Part shown: positions 8,861 to 16,950 of the stretch, piece after piece | How positions within the stretch are numbered: position 1 is the first letter of the stretch | How the letters are laid out: each line of letters begins with the position of its first letter | Source of the DNA: SAR116 cluster bacterium MED-G06 | GTDB taxonomy: Bacteria > Pseudomonadota > Alphaproteobacteria > Puniceispirillales > Puniceispirillaceae | Assembly (NCBI GenBank): GCA_002457745.1 | Contig: NTKV01000003.1 | Span: 1 to 46,783, forward strand | DNA: 46,783 nucleotides | Reading direction: 5' to 3' | Program-made: the position numbers and the translations under genes | The notes under the pieces: model-generated | The model's input: the letters and a program-made list of their open reading frames with translations, nothing else | Told to the model about the DNA's origin: nothing | The model's database searches: none

Positions 8861-9484
8861 CTAGGCGAGGCGGGCCTGATCAAGGAAACGTCGTTGCAGG
8901 TCGTTGTCGCTCTGGAACAGCCCGGTGAAGCGGGTGGTCACCATCGACACATCGGGTTTGCGCACGCCGCGGGTCGTCATGCACTGGTGCTGCGCGTCGA
9001 TCAGAACGGCGACCCCGCGGGGCTTCAGCGCTGTCTGGATGCAGTCGGCAACCTGAGCTGTCAGCGTTTCCTGCGTCTGCAGGCGGCGGGCAAAACTGTC
9101 GAGAACGCGGGCCAGCTTTGAAATCCCGACAACGCGGCGATCCGGCATATAGGCGATATGCGCGGTGCCCAGAATCGGCACCATATGGTGCTCGCAATGG
9201 CTTTCCATACGGATGGACCGCAGCATCACCATGTCGTCATAGCCTTCGACTTCCTCGAAGATGCTGTTCAGCATCGCCGCCGGGTCTTCCTCATAGCCGA
9301 CGCAGAACTCTTCCCAGGCGCGGGCCACGCGCGCCGGCGTTCCGACCAGCCCCTCGCGGCTTACATCCTCTCCGACCCAGCGAAGCAGGGTCTCGACGGC
9401 GGCCTCGGCCTCGGCGCGGCTGGGGCGTGTCTGGTTGTCTGTCTTGGCGGCAGGCTTGGCGCTGCCGTTGTCATAAGGTGTCAT
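8861..9484 (-). CDS. folE: GTP cyclohydrolase I
   Basis: Converts GTP to 7,8-dihydroneopterin triphosphate, the first step of folate/pterin synthesis; cytoplasmic homodecamer. 207 residues. Seen: a Ser/Lys-rich N-terminal tail, [27 protein letters not shown] pattern, the zinc/catalytic segment [31 protein letters not shown], and [12 protein letters not shown] with the second zinc cysteine. ATG 9484 is preferred to the TTG just before it (9487). Its promoter region contains a TATAAT box (see separate entry). This is the type IA enzyme with both Cys ligands retained. Confidence 0.96.
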   Translation of the reverse strand: MTPYDNGSAKPAAKTDNQTRPSRAEAEAAVETLLRWVGEDVSREGLVGTPARVARAWEEFCVGYEEDPAAMLNSIFEEVEGYDDMVMLRSIRMESHCEHHMVPILGTAHIAYMPDRRVVGISKLARVLDSFARRLQTQETLTAQVADCIQTALKPRGVAVLIDAQHQCMTTRGVRKPDVSMVTTRFTGLFQSDNDLQRRFLDQARLA

Positions 9485-9540
9485 CAAGCTGTCCTGTCAG
9501 GTGACCCTGGTTCGACCTGTCTGGTCTGGCCCATTCGGCG

Positions 9541-9571
9541 ATTATATGGAGACAAAGCCCCTCCAAGGCAA
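9541..9571 (-). promoter_or_regulatory. Probable folE promoter with internal inverted repeat
   Basis: On the minus strand TATAAT (9541-9546) lies 57 bp upstream of the folE ATG, and TTGCCT (9566-9571) precedes it at 19 bp. The spacer between the boxes is exactly TGGAG-N9-CTCCA (9547-9565), an inverted repeat that could be a repressor site. The long spacing weakens the -35 call. Confidence 0.5.
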
Positions 9572-9643
9572 CAATTTAGGTGGATTTCGACACAACTAGA
9601 CATACCTACATGGCGCGACCAGCCGTCGGATTTGCAAAAGTGC

Positions 9644-9672
9644 TTTGCCGCGACCGTATCACCGGATAGTTT
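9644..9672 (+). promoter_or_regulatory. Possible promoter of tRNA-Gly
   Basis: TTTGCC (9644-9649), 17 bp, then TAGTTT (9667-9672), which would start transcription within about two bases of the mature tRNA 5' end at 9681. The boxes are weak matches, so this is a positional inference. Confidence 0.3.
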
Positions 9673-9680
9673 GATCGCAT

Positions 9681-9756
9681 GCGGGTGTAGCTCAGTTGGT
9701 AGAGCACGAGCTTCCCAAGCTCGGGGTCGCGGGTTCGAACCCCGTCGCCCGCTCCA
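9681..9756 (+). tRNA. tRNA-Gly(CCC)
   Basis: A full cloverleaf can be folded: acceptor GCGGGTG/CGCCCGC (one G:U), D arm GCTC...GAGC, anticodon stem CGAGC/GCTCG with loop TTCCCAA giving anticodon CCC, 5-nt variable region, T arm GCGGG-TTCGAAC-CCCGT, discriminator T, and encoded CCA at 9754-9756. It reads GGG glycine codons. It stands alone between folE and the cox cluster and is followed by a hairpin terminator. Confidence 0.97.
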
Positions 9757-9837
9757 GATTTCCGGCATCCCGGGACGCGTGATCGCCCGGGGCCCGAAAT
9801 GGCGGCATCACCGCGAAGACGTGACAGACAGCATGAA

Positions 9838-9861
9838 AAAGGCGGGGTTTCCCCCGCCTTT
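9838..9861. terminator. Bidirectional terminator between tRNA-Gly and coxM
   Basis: Inverted repeat AAAGGCGGGG / CCCCGCCTTT with a 4-nt loop: 10-bp stem, A run on one side and T run on the other. It is placed to stop tRNA transcripts on the plus strand and coxSLM transcripts on the minus strand, 26 bp after the coxM stop. Confidence 0.85.
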
Positions 9862-9887
9862 CGCTGTTTCAGAATGCCCTGCGGGGC

Positions 9888-10673
9888 CTAGCAGGCCGCG
9901 ACGGCACGCTTTGTCATTTCGACAACAAGATGCGCCCGGTAATCCGGGGCGGCATGGATGTCACCGATCATGTCGTCGACATCCACGGACGCACCATCCA
10001 GCGCGGCGGCATCGAAATTCGCCGACAGCGCGGACTCCATGCCGTCATGACGGAACACCCCGTCGCTGCTGGCACCGGTCACGGCAACGCGGACATGTCC
10101 ATCACCCGCTGCAACGAACACCCCGACCATGGCATAGCGCGAAGCCGGATTGGGGAACTTCACATAGGCCGCTTTCGCCACCTTTGGAAAGCTCACCGCG
10201 GTGATCATCTCGTCCTCGTCAAGCGCTGTCTCGAACATGCCGGTGAAGAAATCGTCGGCAGCGATGTCGCGCGTGCTGGTGTGGACGGTGCCGCCAAGAC
10301 CGAGAACAGCTGCCGGATAGCAGGCTGACGGGTCGTTATTGGCCACCGAACCGCCGATCGTCCCGCGGTTCCGCACCTGGCGATCGCCGATGCCGCCGGC
10401 AAGTGCCGCCAGCGCCGGGATCGCGTTCTGGACAAGCGCCGATTCGGCGACATCGACATGACGTGTCATCGCGCCGATGCGGATGGAATCGCCGGCATCC
10501 TCGATGCCCGCAAGGCCGCATCCGGCCAGATCCACCACGGTTTCGGGGCTGGCAAGACGCTGCTTCATCGTCGGGATCAGCGTCATGCCGCCAGCCAGAA
10601 GCTGGCCACCCTTCGCCAGGTGACCGACGGCGTCTTCGGTGCTCGCGGCCTTCACATAGTTGGTCTGGTACAT
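9888..10673 (-). CDS. coxM: Mo hydroxylase FAD subunit (CoxM)
   Basis: FAD-binding medium subunit of a CO dehydrogenase/xanthine dehydrogenase type enzyme, passing electrons from the iron-sulfur subunit to an acceptor. 261 residues, slightly short for the family (~285). Seen: first FAD motif AGGMTLIPTMK starting near residue 27, second FAD motif TIGGSVANNDPSACYPA starting at residue 105, and the C-terminal CoxM-type domain (VAVTGASSDGVFRH). The ANNDP version of the second motif is usual in form II operons. A GGGAGGA ribosome binding site precedes the ATG. It lies 12 bp after coxL and is the last gene of coxS-coxL-coxM, followed by a terminator. Confidence 0.93.
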   Translation of the reverse strand: MYQTNYVKAASTEDAVGHLAKGGQLLAGGMTLIPTMKQRLASPETVVDLAGCGLAGIEDAGDSIRIGAMTRHVDVAESALVQNAIPALAALAGGIGDRQVRNRGTIGGSVANNDPSACYPAAVLGLGGTVHTSTRDIAADDFFTGMFETALDEDEMITAVSFPKVAKAAYVKFPNPASRYAMVGVFVAAGDGHVRVAVTGASSDGVFRHDGMESALSANFDAAALDGASVDVDDMIGDIHAAPDYRAHLVVEMTKRAVAAC

Positions 10674-10685
10674 GTGGGTCCTCCC

Positions 10686-13073
10686 TTATTCAGCAGCTTG
10701 TGCCTGTGTGGCGTCATTGATTGCCCGCCACACCTTTTCCGGTGATGCCGGCATCGACATGTCGGTGACCCCGATCGGGGTCAGCGCATTGATAACGGCG
10801 TTGATCAGCGCCGGGGGCGAGGCAATCGCCCCGGCCTCGCCGCATCCCTTGACGCCGAGATCATTGTGCGTGCAGGCGGTCACGGTGTAATCCACCTTGA
10901 AGTCAGGCAGATCATCCGCGCGTGGCATGCAGTAGTCCATGTAGGACGCGGTGATGAGCTGCCCGGTCTCGTCATAGGCGGCGTTTTCCAGAAGCGCCTG
11001 TCCGACACCCTGGGCAATGCCACCATGAACCTGACCCTCGACAATCATCGGATTGATCAGATTGCCGAAATCGTCACAGCAGGCCCAGTCGACAAGCTGC
11101 ACGACGCCGGTGGCGGGATCGATCTCGACCTCGGCGATGTGCGTACCGGACGGATAGGTGAAGTTCAGCGGATCATAGAACGCTGTCTCCTCCAGCCCCG
11201 GCTCCAGCCTGTCATGCGGGTAGTTGTGCGGAACATAGGCCGCCAGCGAGATGTCGCTGAGCACCTTTTCCTTGTCGGTGCCGGCAACGGTGAATTTGCC
11301 GTCGGCAAAGACAACGTCGCTGTCGGCAGCCTCCATCAGATGCGCGGCGATGATCTTCGCCTTGTCGATGACCTTGTCGACGGCCTTGGCAATGGCGGAC
11401 CCGCCAACGGCAAGTGACCGCGATCCATAGCTTCCCATGCCAAACGGCGTCTTGTCGGAGTCACCATGGATGATCTCCACCTGCTCAACACCGATGCCGA
11501 GCTTGTCGGCAACAATCTGTGCGAAGGTGGTGTCATGGCCCTGACCATGACTGTGTGTGCCGGTCATCACATTTACCGTGCCTGTCGGATCGACCCGCAC
11601 GGTGGCACTTTCATAGAGACCGACCCGGGCACCGAGGGCACCAGCCACCGCAGAGGGGGCAATGCCGCAGGCCTCGATATAGCTCGACAGGCCGATACCG
11701 CGATATTTGCCGCGGCTCGCAGCCTCGGCACGCCGTGCCTCGAACCCCTTGTAGTCGATCATGTCCAGCGCCTTGTCGAGCGGTGCCTCATAGTCACCGA
11801 TATCGTACTGCAGCGCCACGGGTGTCTGATACGGGAAGGCATCCTTCGGAATGAAGTTCATCCGGCGGAACTCTGCCGGATCCATCCCGACCTGGCGTGC
11901 CGCGACATCCATGACCCGCTCCAGAAGGTAGGTGGCTTCGGGCCGTCCGGCACCACGATAGGCGTCAACCGGCGCGGTTGTGGTGGCCATGCCCCTGACA
12001 TTGGTATAGATCGCCGGTATCTCGTAGCACCCCGACAGCAGCGGTGCGTGCAGGATCGTTGGCGTCACCACCGAGAAGGCCGACAGATAGGACCCGATGT
12101 TGGCAAGGGTGTCGACACGAAGGCCGGTGATCCGGTTGTTGGCGTCGAGCGCCATTCGGACCTTGTTGATGTGATCTCGTCCGTGCGCGTCAGCAAGGAA
12201 GGACTCGCTGCGGTCGGCTGTCCATTTGATCGGCCGCTGAAGCTTCTTCGAGACCCAGGTGCAGACCGCTTCTTCCGGATAGACATAGATTTTCGATCCG
12301 AAACCGCCGCCAACATCAGGGGCGACGACCCGAAGCTTTGACTCGGGAATGCTGAGCATGAATGCCCCGATCACAAGCCGCGTCAGATGCGGGTTCTGCG
12401 ATGTCGTGAACAGCGTGTAGGATTCGTCAACCGGATCATATTCGGCGAGCGCCGCGCGCGGCTCCAGGGCGTTTGGAACAAGACGGTTGTTCCGCACGTC
12501 CAGCTCTACCACAGTCGCGGCATCCGCAAGCGCGGCCTCGGCGGCGGCTTCGTCACCAAGCTCGAAATCGAAATACATGTTGTTCGGCACATTCTCATGG
12601 ATCTGCATGCTTGCGGCTGCCGATGCCAGATCGACGACCGGAGCCAGCACCTCATAGCTGATGTCCACAAGCTCCGCCGCGTCACGCGCCTGCTGCAGCG
12701 ATTCTGCGATCACCGCAACAACATGGTCACCGACATAGTTGACCTTGCCGTTGGCAAGAATCGGATGTGGTGGCTCATTCGTCGGTGATCCGTCACGGTT
12801 GGTCACAACCCAGCCGCAGATCGGGCCGCCAATACCGTCGGCAGCGACATCCTCACCCGTATAGATGGCGACAACGCCATCCGCCTTGGCAGCAGCGTCC
12901 GTCTTGATCGAGGTGATCTTTGCATGTGCGTGGTCGGACCGGATGAAATGGACATGAAGCTGTCCCGGGCGCGAGATATCTGCTGTGTAACGACCTGACC
13001 CGGTGAGGAATTTCTTGTCTTCCTTGCGGCGCAATGCGGCGCCGATCCCGTCTTTGGTGGTTCCTTCTGGCAT
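10686..13073 (-). CDS. coxL: Mo hydroxylase large subunit, form II CoxL
   Basis: Molybdopterin-cytosine-dinucleotide catalytic subunit, about 795 residues from ATG 13073 (GGGAG upstream). Seen: GIGAALRRKEDKKFLTGSGRYTADI at the N-terminus, DVGGGFGSKIYVYPEE, the active-site loop AYRGAGR near residue 370, GQGHDTTFAQI, and the C-terminal GVGQALLENAAYDE and KGCGEAGAI regions with the catalytic Glu. True CO dehydrogenases (form I) have AYXCSFR with the Cu-binding Cys; this one has the form II loop and no Cys there. So it is a CoxL homologue of uncertain substrate: CO oxidation is disputed for form II, and an aldehyde or purine-like substrate is possible. The gene order S-L-M also matches form II. 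Confidence 0.93.
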   Translation of the reverse strand: MPEGTTKDGIGAALRRKEDKKFLTGSGRYTADISRPGQLHVHFIRSDHAHAKITSIKTDAAAKADGVVAIYTGEDVAADGIGGPICGWVVTNRDGSPTNEPPHPILANGKVNYVGDHVVAVIAESLQQARDAAELVDISYEVLAPVVDLASAAASMQIHENVPNNMYFDFELGDEAAAEAALADAATVVELDVRNNRLVPNALEPRAALAEYDPVDESYTLFTTSQNPHLTRLVIGAFMLSIPESKLRVVAPDVGGGFGSKIYVYPEEAVCTWVSKKLQRPIKWTADRSESFLADAHGRDHINKVRMALDANNRITGLRVDTLANIGSYLSAFSVVTPTILHAPLLSGCYEIPAIYTNVRGMATTTAPVDAYRGAGRPEATYLLERVMDVAARQVGMDPAEFRRMNFIPKDAFPYQTPVALQYDIGDYEAPLDKALDMIDYKGFEARRAEAASRGKYRGIGLSSYIEACGIAPSAVAGALGARVGLYESATVRVDPTGTVNVMTGTHSHGQGHDTTFAQIVADKLGIGVEQVEIIHGDSDKTPFGMGSYGSRSLAVGGSAIAKAVDKVIDKAKIIAAHLMEAADSDVVFADGKFTVAGTDKEKVLSDISLAAYVPHNYPHDRLEPGLEETAFYDPLNFTYPSGTHIAEVEIDPATGVVQLVDWACCDDFGNLINPMIVEGQVHGGIAQGVGQALLENAAYDETGQLITASYMDYCMPRADDLPDFKVDYTVTACTHNDLGVKGCGEAGAIASPPALINAVINALTPIGVTDMSMPASPEKVWRAINDATQAQAAE

Positions 13074-13075
13074 GA

Positions 13076-13543
<468 letters not shown>

Positions 13544-13609
13544 TCGTTCCTCCACTTTGCAGCATGCCAGAAGACAATTTGCTTTGCCTTTTGAAAGCAC
13601 GCTCTTGAA

Positions 13610-13668
13610 TATCGTTAAGCGAAACAAGATTTCTGTAAACAACGATAGTGTAACTTCTCTGTGAAGTT
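13610..13668. promoter_or_regulatory. Two inverted repeats in the divergent cox promoter region
   Basis: The 205-bp gap between coxS and coxD is clearly AT-richer than its surroundings. It holds TATCGTT/AACGATA (13610-13616 and 13641-13647, 24-nt spacer) and a compact palindrome AACTTC-N5-GAAGTT (13652-13668). They lie between the two divergent operons and could bind a regulator controlling both. No regulator gene is adjacent; operator function is inferred. Confidence 0.45.
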
Positions 13669-13748
13669 TGGTCGCATCACGTCATACTCACCGGTGCGCG
13701 GTATGCTCATTCTGCCTTACGCACCAACGAAAAACAGGGAGACATGCA

Positions 13749-14648
13749 ATGATCCCGGATTCGGTAGCCGGCCTTCGCGCCGTCATGGCGGATCATGACT
13801 ATGTTCTGTCAGACGGGCTTGCTGTCAGCCTGTTTCTGGCGCTTCGCAAGCAGCGGCCTCTGTTTCTTGAGGGTGAGGCAGGGGTCGGCAAGACCGAGGT
13901 TGCCAAGACATTGTCTTCGTGGCTTGGGCGGCGACTGATCCGTCTGCAATGCTATGAAGGCCTGGATATTGCCGCGGCCGCCTATGAGTGGAACTATGCG
14001 CGCCAGATGATGCAGATCCAGTCGGCAGGACAGGGCGTGCTGTCGAGTGCCGACCTGTTCACCGCAGAAAACCTGATCGAACGGCCGCTTCTCGAGGCGT
14101 TGCGTGATGACGGCAGCGGCGCACCTGTTCTGTTGATTGACGAGCTGGATCGTGCCGACGAGGCTTTTGAGGCCTATCTGCTGGAAATCCTGTCAGAGTG
14201 GCAGCTGACCATTCCGGAATTCGGGACCATTGCTGCCGCGACGCCGCCAATCGTGATCATCACGTCAAACCGGACGCGGGAAATCCATGACGCGCTGAAG
14301 CGCCGCTGCTTCTACCACTGGGTTGACTATCCCTCGATCGAGGACGAGCTCGATATCCTCCGCCGGCGGGCGCCCGAAGCCGGCGCCGCGCTTGCCGAGC
14401 AGGTGGTGCGGTTTGTGCAGAAACTTCGCGAGGCCAACCTGTTCAAGGCGCCCGGGGTGGCGGAAACCATCGACTGGGCACAGGCGCTTGTCGAGCTGGA
14501 CTGCGTGGCGATCGATCCCGCCAGCGCCGCGTCCACCATGGGCGTGCTGTTGAAATATCAGGATGATATTTCCCGAATCAGCGGCAGCGAGGCTGCGCGA
14601 ATCCTGACCGAAATCCAGACACAGATGAACGGGTTCAAGGCCGGATGA
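13749..14648 (+). CDS. coxD: MoxR-type AAA+ ATPase CoxD
   Basis: AAA+ ATPase of the MoxR family; in CO dehydrogenase systems CoxD helps mature the active site, acting as a chaperone with the VWA protein CoxE. 299 residues. Seen: Walker A GEAGVGKT at 42-49, Walker B LLIDELDRAD near residue 130, the sensor 1 region IVIITSNRTREIHDALKRRC, and the C-terminal lid. ATG 13749 has AGGGAG upstream; earlier in-frame codons belong to the promoter region. Its stop overlaps the coxE start (ATGA). It is the first gene of the plus-strand maturation operon. In a form II setting its exact target is not known. Confidence 0.92.
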   Translation: MIPDSVAGLRAVMADHDYVLSDGLAVSLFLALRKQRPLFLEGEAGVGKTEVAKTLSSWLGRRLIRLQCYEGLDIAAAAYEWNYARQMMQIQSAGQGVLSSADLFTAENLIERPLLEALRDDGSGAPVLLIDELDRADEAFEAYLLEILSEWQLTIPEFGTIAAATPPIVIITSNRTREIHDALKRRCFYHWVDYPSIEDELDILRRRAPEAGAALAEQVVRFVQKLREANLFKAPGVAETIDWAQALVELDCVAIDPASAASTMGVLLKYQDDISRISGSEAARILTEIQTQMNGFKAG

Positions 14649-15967
14649 CATCCTCGCATCCCGATAATGTGACGCCCCTGTTCGGGGCCCCCGGGCGGCC
14701 GGCCCCACGCCCGAAACGCGGCGAGAGGATGGACCAGAACATTGCACATTTTGTGCGTGTCCTGCGGCGGGCCGGTCTTCGGATCGGGCCGGCGGCGACC
14801 CTGGACTGCATCGAGGCAAGCCGGACCATCGATATCGGCAATCGTGTGGAATTCTATCACGCGCTGGCAAGCTGCTGTATGAAGAACCCGGAGGACCGCC
14901 TTGTCTTTGACCAGGCGTTCCAGATGTTCTGGCGCAATCCGCGTCTGATGGAAAAGATGCGGGATCTGCTGCTGCCGTCGCTGACCCGCGAGGTGGATGG
15001 CGACGGGGAAGAGGATCCGAACCTGCGCCGCGTCGACGAGGCTTTCGGATCTGCGGCTGAACCGGACCCCCAGCAGGATGAGCGCGAATCCATCGAGATC
15101 GACATGTCGATGACCAGCTCGGCGACGGAGCTGCTGCAGACCACCGACTTCCAGATGATGAGCACCGCCGAGATTGCCGAGGCCGAACGTGCCATTGATG
15201 CGATGAGGCTGGCCTTTCCAACGCGCCCGTCGCGCCGGTTTTCGCCGGCATCCTCGCATGGCCGGCTGTCATTCAGGCGCACACTCCGGCGCATGGCGCG
15301 TCAGGCCGGCATGCCGTTGCCAGCGCATGAGAAGCGACAGCAGCGGGCCCGCCCGATCGTCGTGATCTGCGATATTTCCGGCTCCATGGAGCGTTATTCG
15401 CGCATGCTGCTGCGGTTTGCCCATGCGCTGACACAACGGCGCGGGACGGTGCACTCCTTCCTGTTCGGCACGCGGCTTACCAATGTTACGCGGCAGATGA
15501 AGGACCGCGACCCGGATGCCGCTCTTCGGGCGGTCTCGGCCAGTGTTGAAGACTGGTCAGGCGGCACCCGTATTTCCAGTGCACTGCAGAGTTTCAACCG
15601 CAACTGGTCGCGCCGGGTTCTGGGTCAGGGCGCGGTGGTGCTGCTGATCACCGATGGGCTGGACAGGGACGAGGGTGGTGATCTTGGCTTCGAGATCGAC
15701 CGTCTGCACAGGTCCTGCGCCAGACTTGTCTGGCTCAACCCGCTTCTTCGTTTTGACGGATTCGAGCCGCGAAGTGGTGGTGTGCAGACCATCCTGCCGC
15801 ATGTTGACGCCTTTCTTCCGGTGCATTCGCTGGAGTCCATCAGGCAACTGTCAGACCTTCTGCAGCGGGACATGGCGCCGGGGTGGCGTTCACAAACACT
15901 CGCCAGCTGGCATCACAGACTTCATGATATCCAGGCAGAACAGACAGCAGGCGGAGGCATCGGATAA
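14645..15967 (+). CDS. coxE: VWA domain protein CoxE
   Basis: Partner of the CoxD ATPase, 440 residues. Seen: an N-terminal helical region with RPKR.E.MDQNIAHFVRVLRRAG typical of CoxE, an acidic mid-section near residues 118-160, RRTLRRMARQAGMP, and a C-terminal von Willebrand A domain with a complete MIDAS start D243-I-S245-G-S247 (VVICDISGSM), then HSFLFGTRLT and the GGTRISSAL threonine region. Known role: metal-dependent adaptor working with a MoxR ATPase on the molybdenum hydroxylase. The start overlaps coxD (ATGA) and the stop overlaps coxF (TAATG), so translation is coupled on both sides. Confidence 0.92.
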   Translation: MTSSHPDNVTPLFGAPGRPAPRPKRGERMDQNIAHFVRVLRRAGLRIGPAATLDCIEASRTIDIGNRVEFYHALASCCMKNPEDRLVFDQAFQMFWRNPRLMEKMRDLLLPSLTREVDGDGEEDPNLRRVDEAFGSAAEPDPQQDERESIEIDMSMTSSATELLQTTDFQMMSTAEIAEAERAIDAMRLAFPTRPSRRFSPASSHGRLSFRRTLRRMARQAGMPLPAHEKRQQRARPIVVICDISGSMERYSRMLLRFAHALTQRRGTVHSFLFGTRLTNVTRQMKDRDPDAALRAVSASVEDWSGGTRISSALQSFNRNWSRRVLGQGAVVLLITDGLDRDEGGDLGFEIDRLHRSCARLVWLNPLLRFDGFEPRSGGVQTILPHVDAFLPVHSLESIRQLSDLLQRDMAPGWRSQTLASWHHRLHDIQAEQTAGGGIG

Positions 15968-16950
15968 TGTCAGACATCTCGGGCATGACAAATGCCGCCC
16001 TTCTGGGCCGGGCTGCCGCCTGGCATCGTGACGGGCATGATGTGGCGGTTGCCATGGTCATGCAGACCTGGGGGTCGTCGCCGCGTCCGGTCGGCAGTGT
16101 GATGATCATCCGGGATGACATGGCGGTGGAAGGCTCGGTCTCCGGCGGCTGTGTCGAGGGGGCGGTCATCGATGCCGGTATCGAGGCCATCGGAAGCGGC
16201 ACTGGCAGACGGCTTGATTTCGGGGTGGCCGATGCGCGCGCCTGGGAAGTCGGCCTGTCCTGCGGTGGCAGGATCGCCGTTCTTGTCACGCCCGTGGCCA
16301 CAGACGGCCTGCCATCGGAGCGGCTTGCCGCGCTGTGCGAGGATATCGACTCACGCCGCGCCGCGCGGGTGCAGTTTGATGCTGTCACCGGTGCAGTGCG
16401 CGATGCAGGTCCCGACAGGGGGGCAGCAGGCGAGTGCGGCCTTGCCGCGGATGAAAGCCTTTTCACCTTTACCCAGGTTCCCCCCCGCCGACTGCTGGTG
16501 GTTGGCGGCGTTCACATCACGCAGTTCCTGGCGCCGATGGCGCAGCAGGCAGGGTATGATGTTGTCGTGATTGATCCACGTGCGGTTTTTGCCGCCGCCG
16601 AACGGTTTCCCGGCACCCGCTGCCTGACCGCCTGGCCCGATGAGGCGATGGCCGAGCTGGCACCCGACACGCAGACCGCTGTTGTCACGCTCACGCATGA
16701 TCCGAAAATCGATGACCCGGGCCTGCGCGCGGCGCTGGCAAGCGAGGCCTTCTATATCGGATGCCTGGGATCGCGCCGGACCCATGCGGCGCGCTGCGAG
16801 CGTCTTTCCGAAGCAGGGTTCGCAGCGGAGACGATCGCACGGCTTCATGGCCCGGCCGGTCTTGATATCGGGGCGAAGACACCCGCCGAGATTGCTGTGT
16901 CGATCCTGGCGCAGATGATTGCTGCCGAGCGCAAGGGCGGTGGGTCATGA
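15967..16950 (+). CDS. coxF: XdhC/CoxF family maturation protein
   Basis: 327-residue protein of the XdhC/CoxI family, which handles or inserts the molybdenum cofactor during assembly of molybdenum hydroxylases. Seen: N-terminal XdhC_CoxI domain (VMQTWGSSPRPVGSVMIIRD, then SGGCVEGAVI), the conserved LSCGGRI near residue 97, and a C-terminal Rossmann-like XdhC_C domain (RLLVVGGVHITQFLAPMA, VVVIDPRAVFA, VVTLTHDPKIDDPGL, YIGCLGSRRTHA). Both domains sit on one chain, as in CoxF and XdhC; the name is by operon position. It overlaps coxE by one base and the next gene by ATGA. Confidence 0.9.
   Translation: MSDISGMTNAALLGRAAAWHRDGHDVAVAMVMQTWGSSPRPVGSVMIIRDDMAVEGSVSGGCVEGAVIDAGIEAIGSGTGRRLDFGVADARAWEVGLSCGGRIAVLVTPVATDGLPSERLAALCEDIDSRRAARVQFDAVTGAVRDAGPDRGAAGECGLAADESLFTFTQVPPRRLLVVGGVHITQFLAPMAQQAGYDVVVIDPRAVFAAAERFPGTRCLTAWPDEAMAELAPDTQTAVVTLTHDPKIDDPGLRAALASEAFYIGCLGSRRTHAARCERLSEAGFAAETIARLHGPAGLDIGAKTPAEIAVSILAQMIAAERKGGGS

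Noticed and set aside
9484-9768. Minus-strand frame covering tRNA-Gly with a GSNPRPRAWEARALPTEL peptide
   Set aside because: This peptide is the usual translation of the antisense of a tRNA and is a frequent false gene.
10686-13073. Annotation as a true (form I) CO dehydrogenase
   Set aside because: The AYXCSFR loop is absent; the loop reads AYRGAGR.
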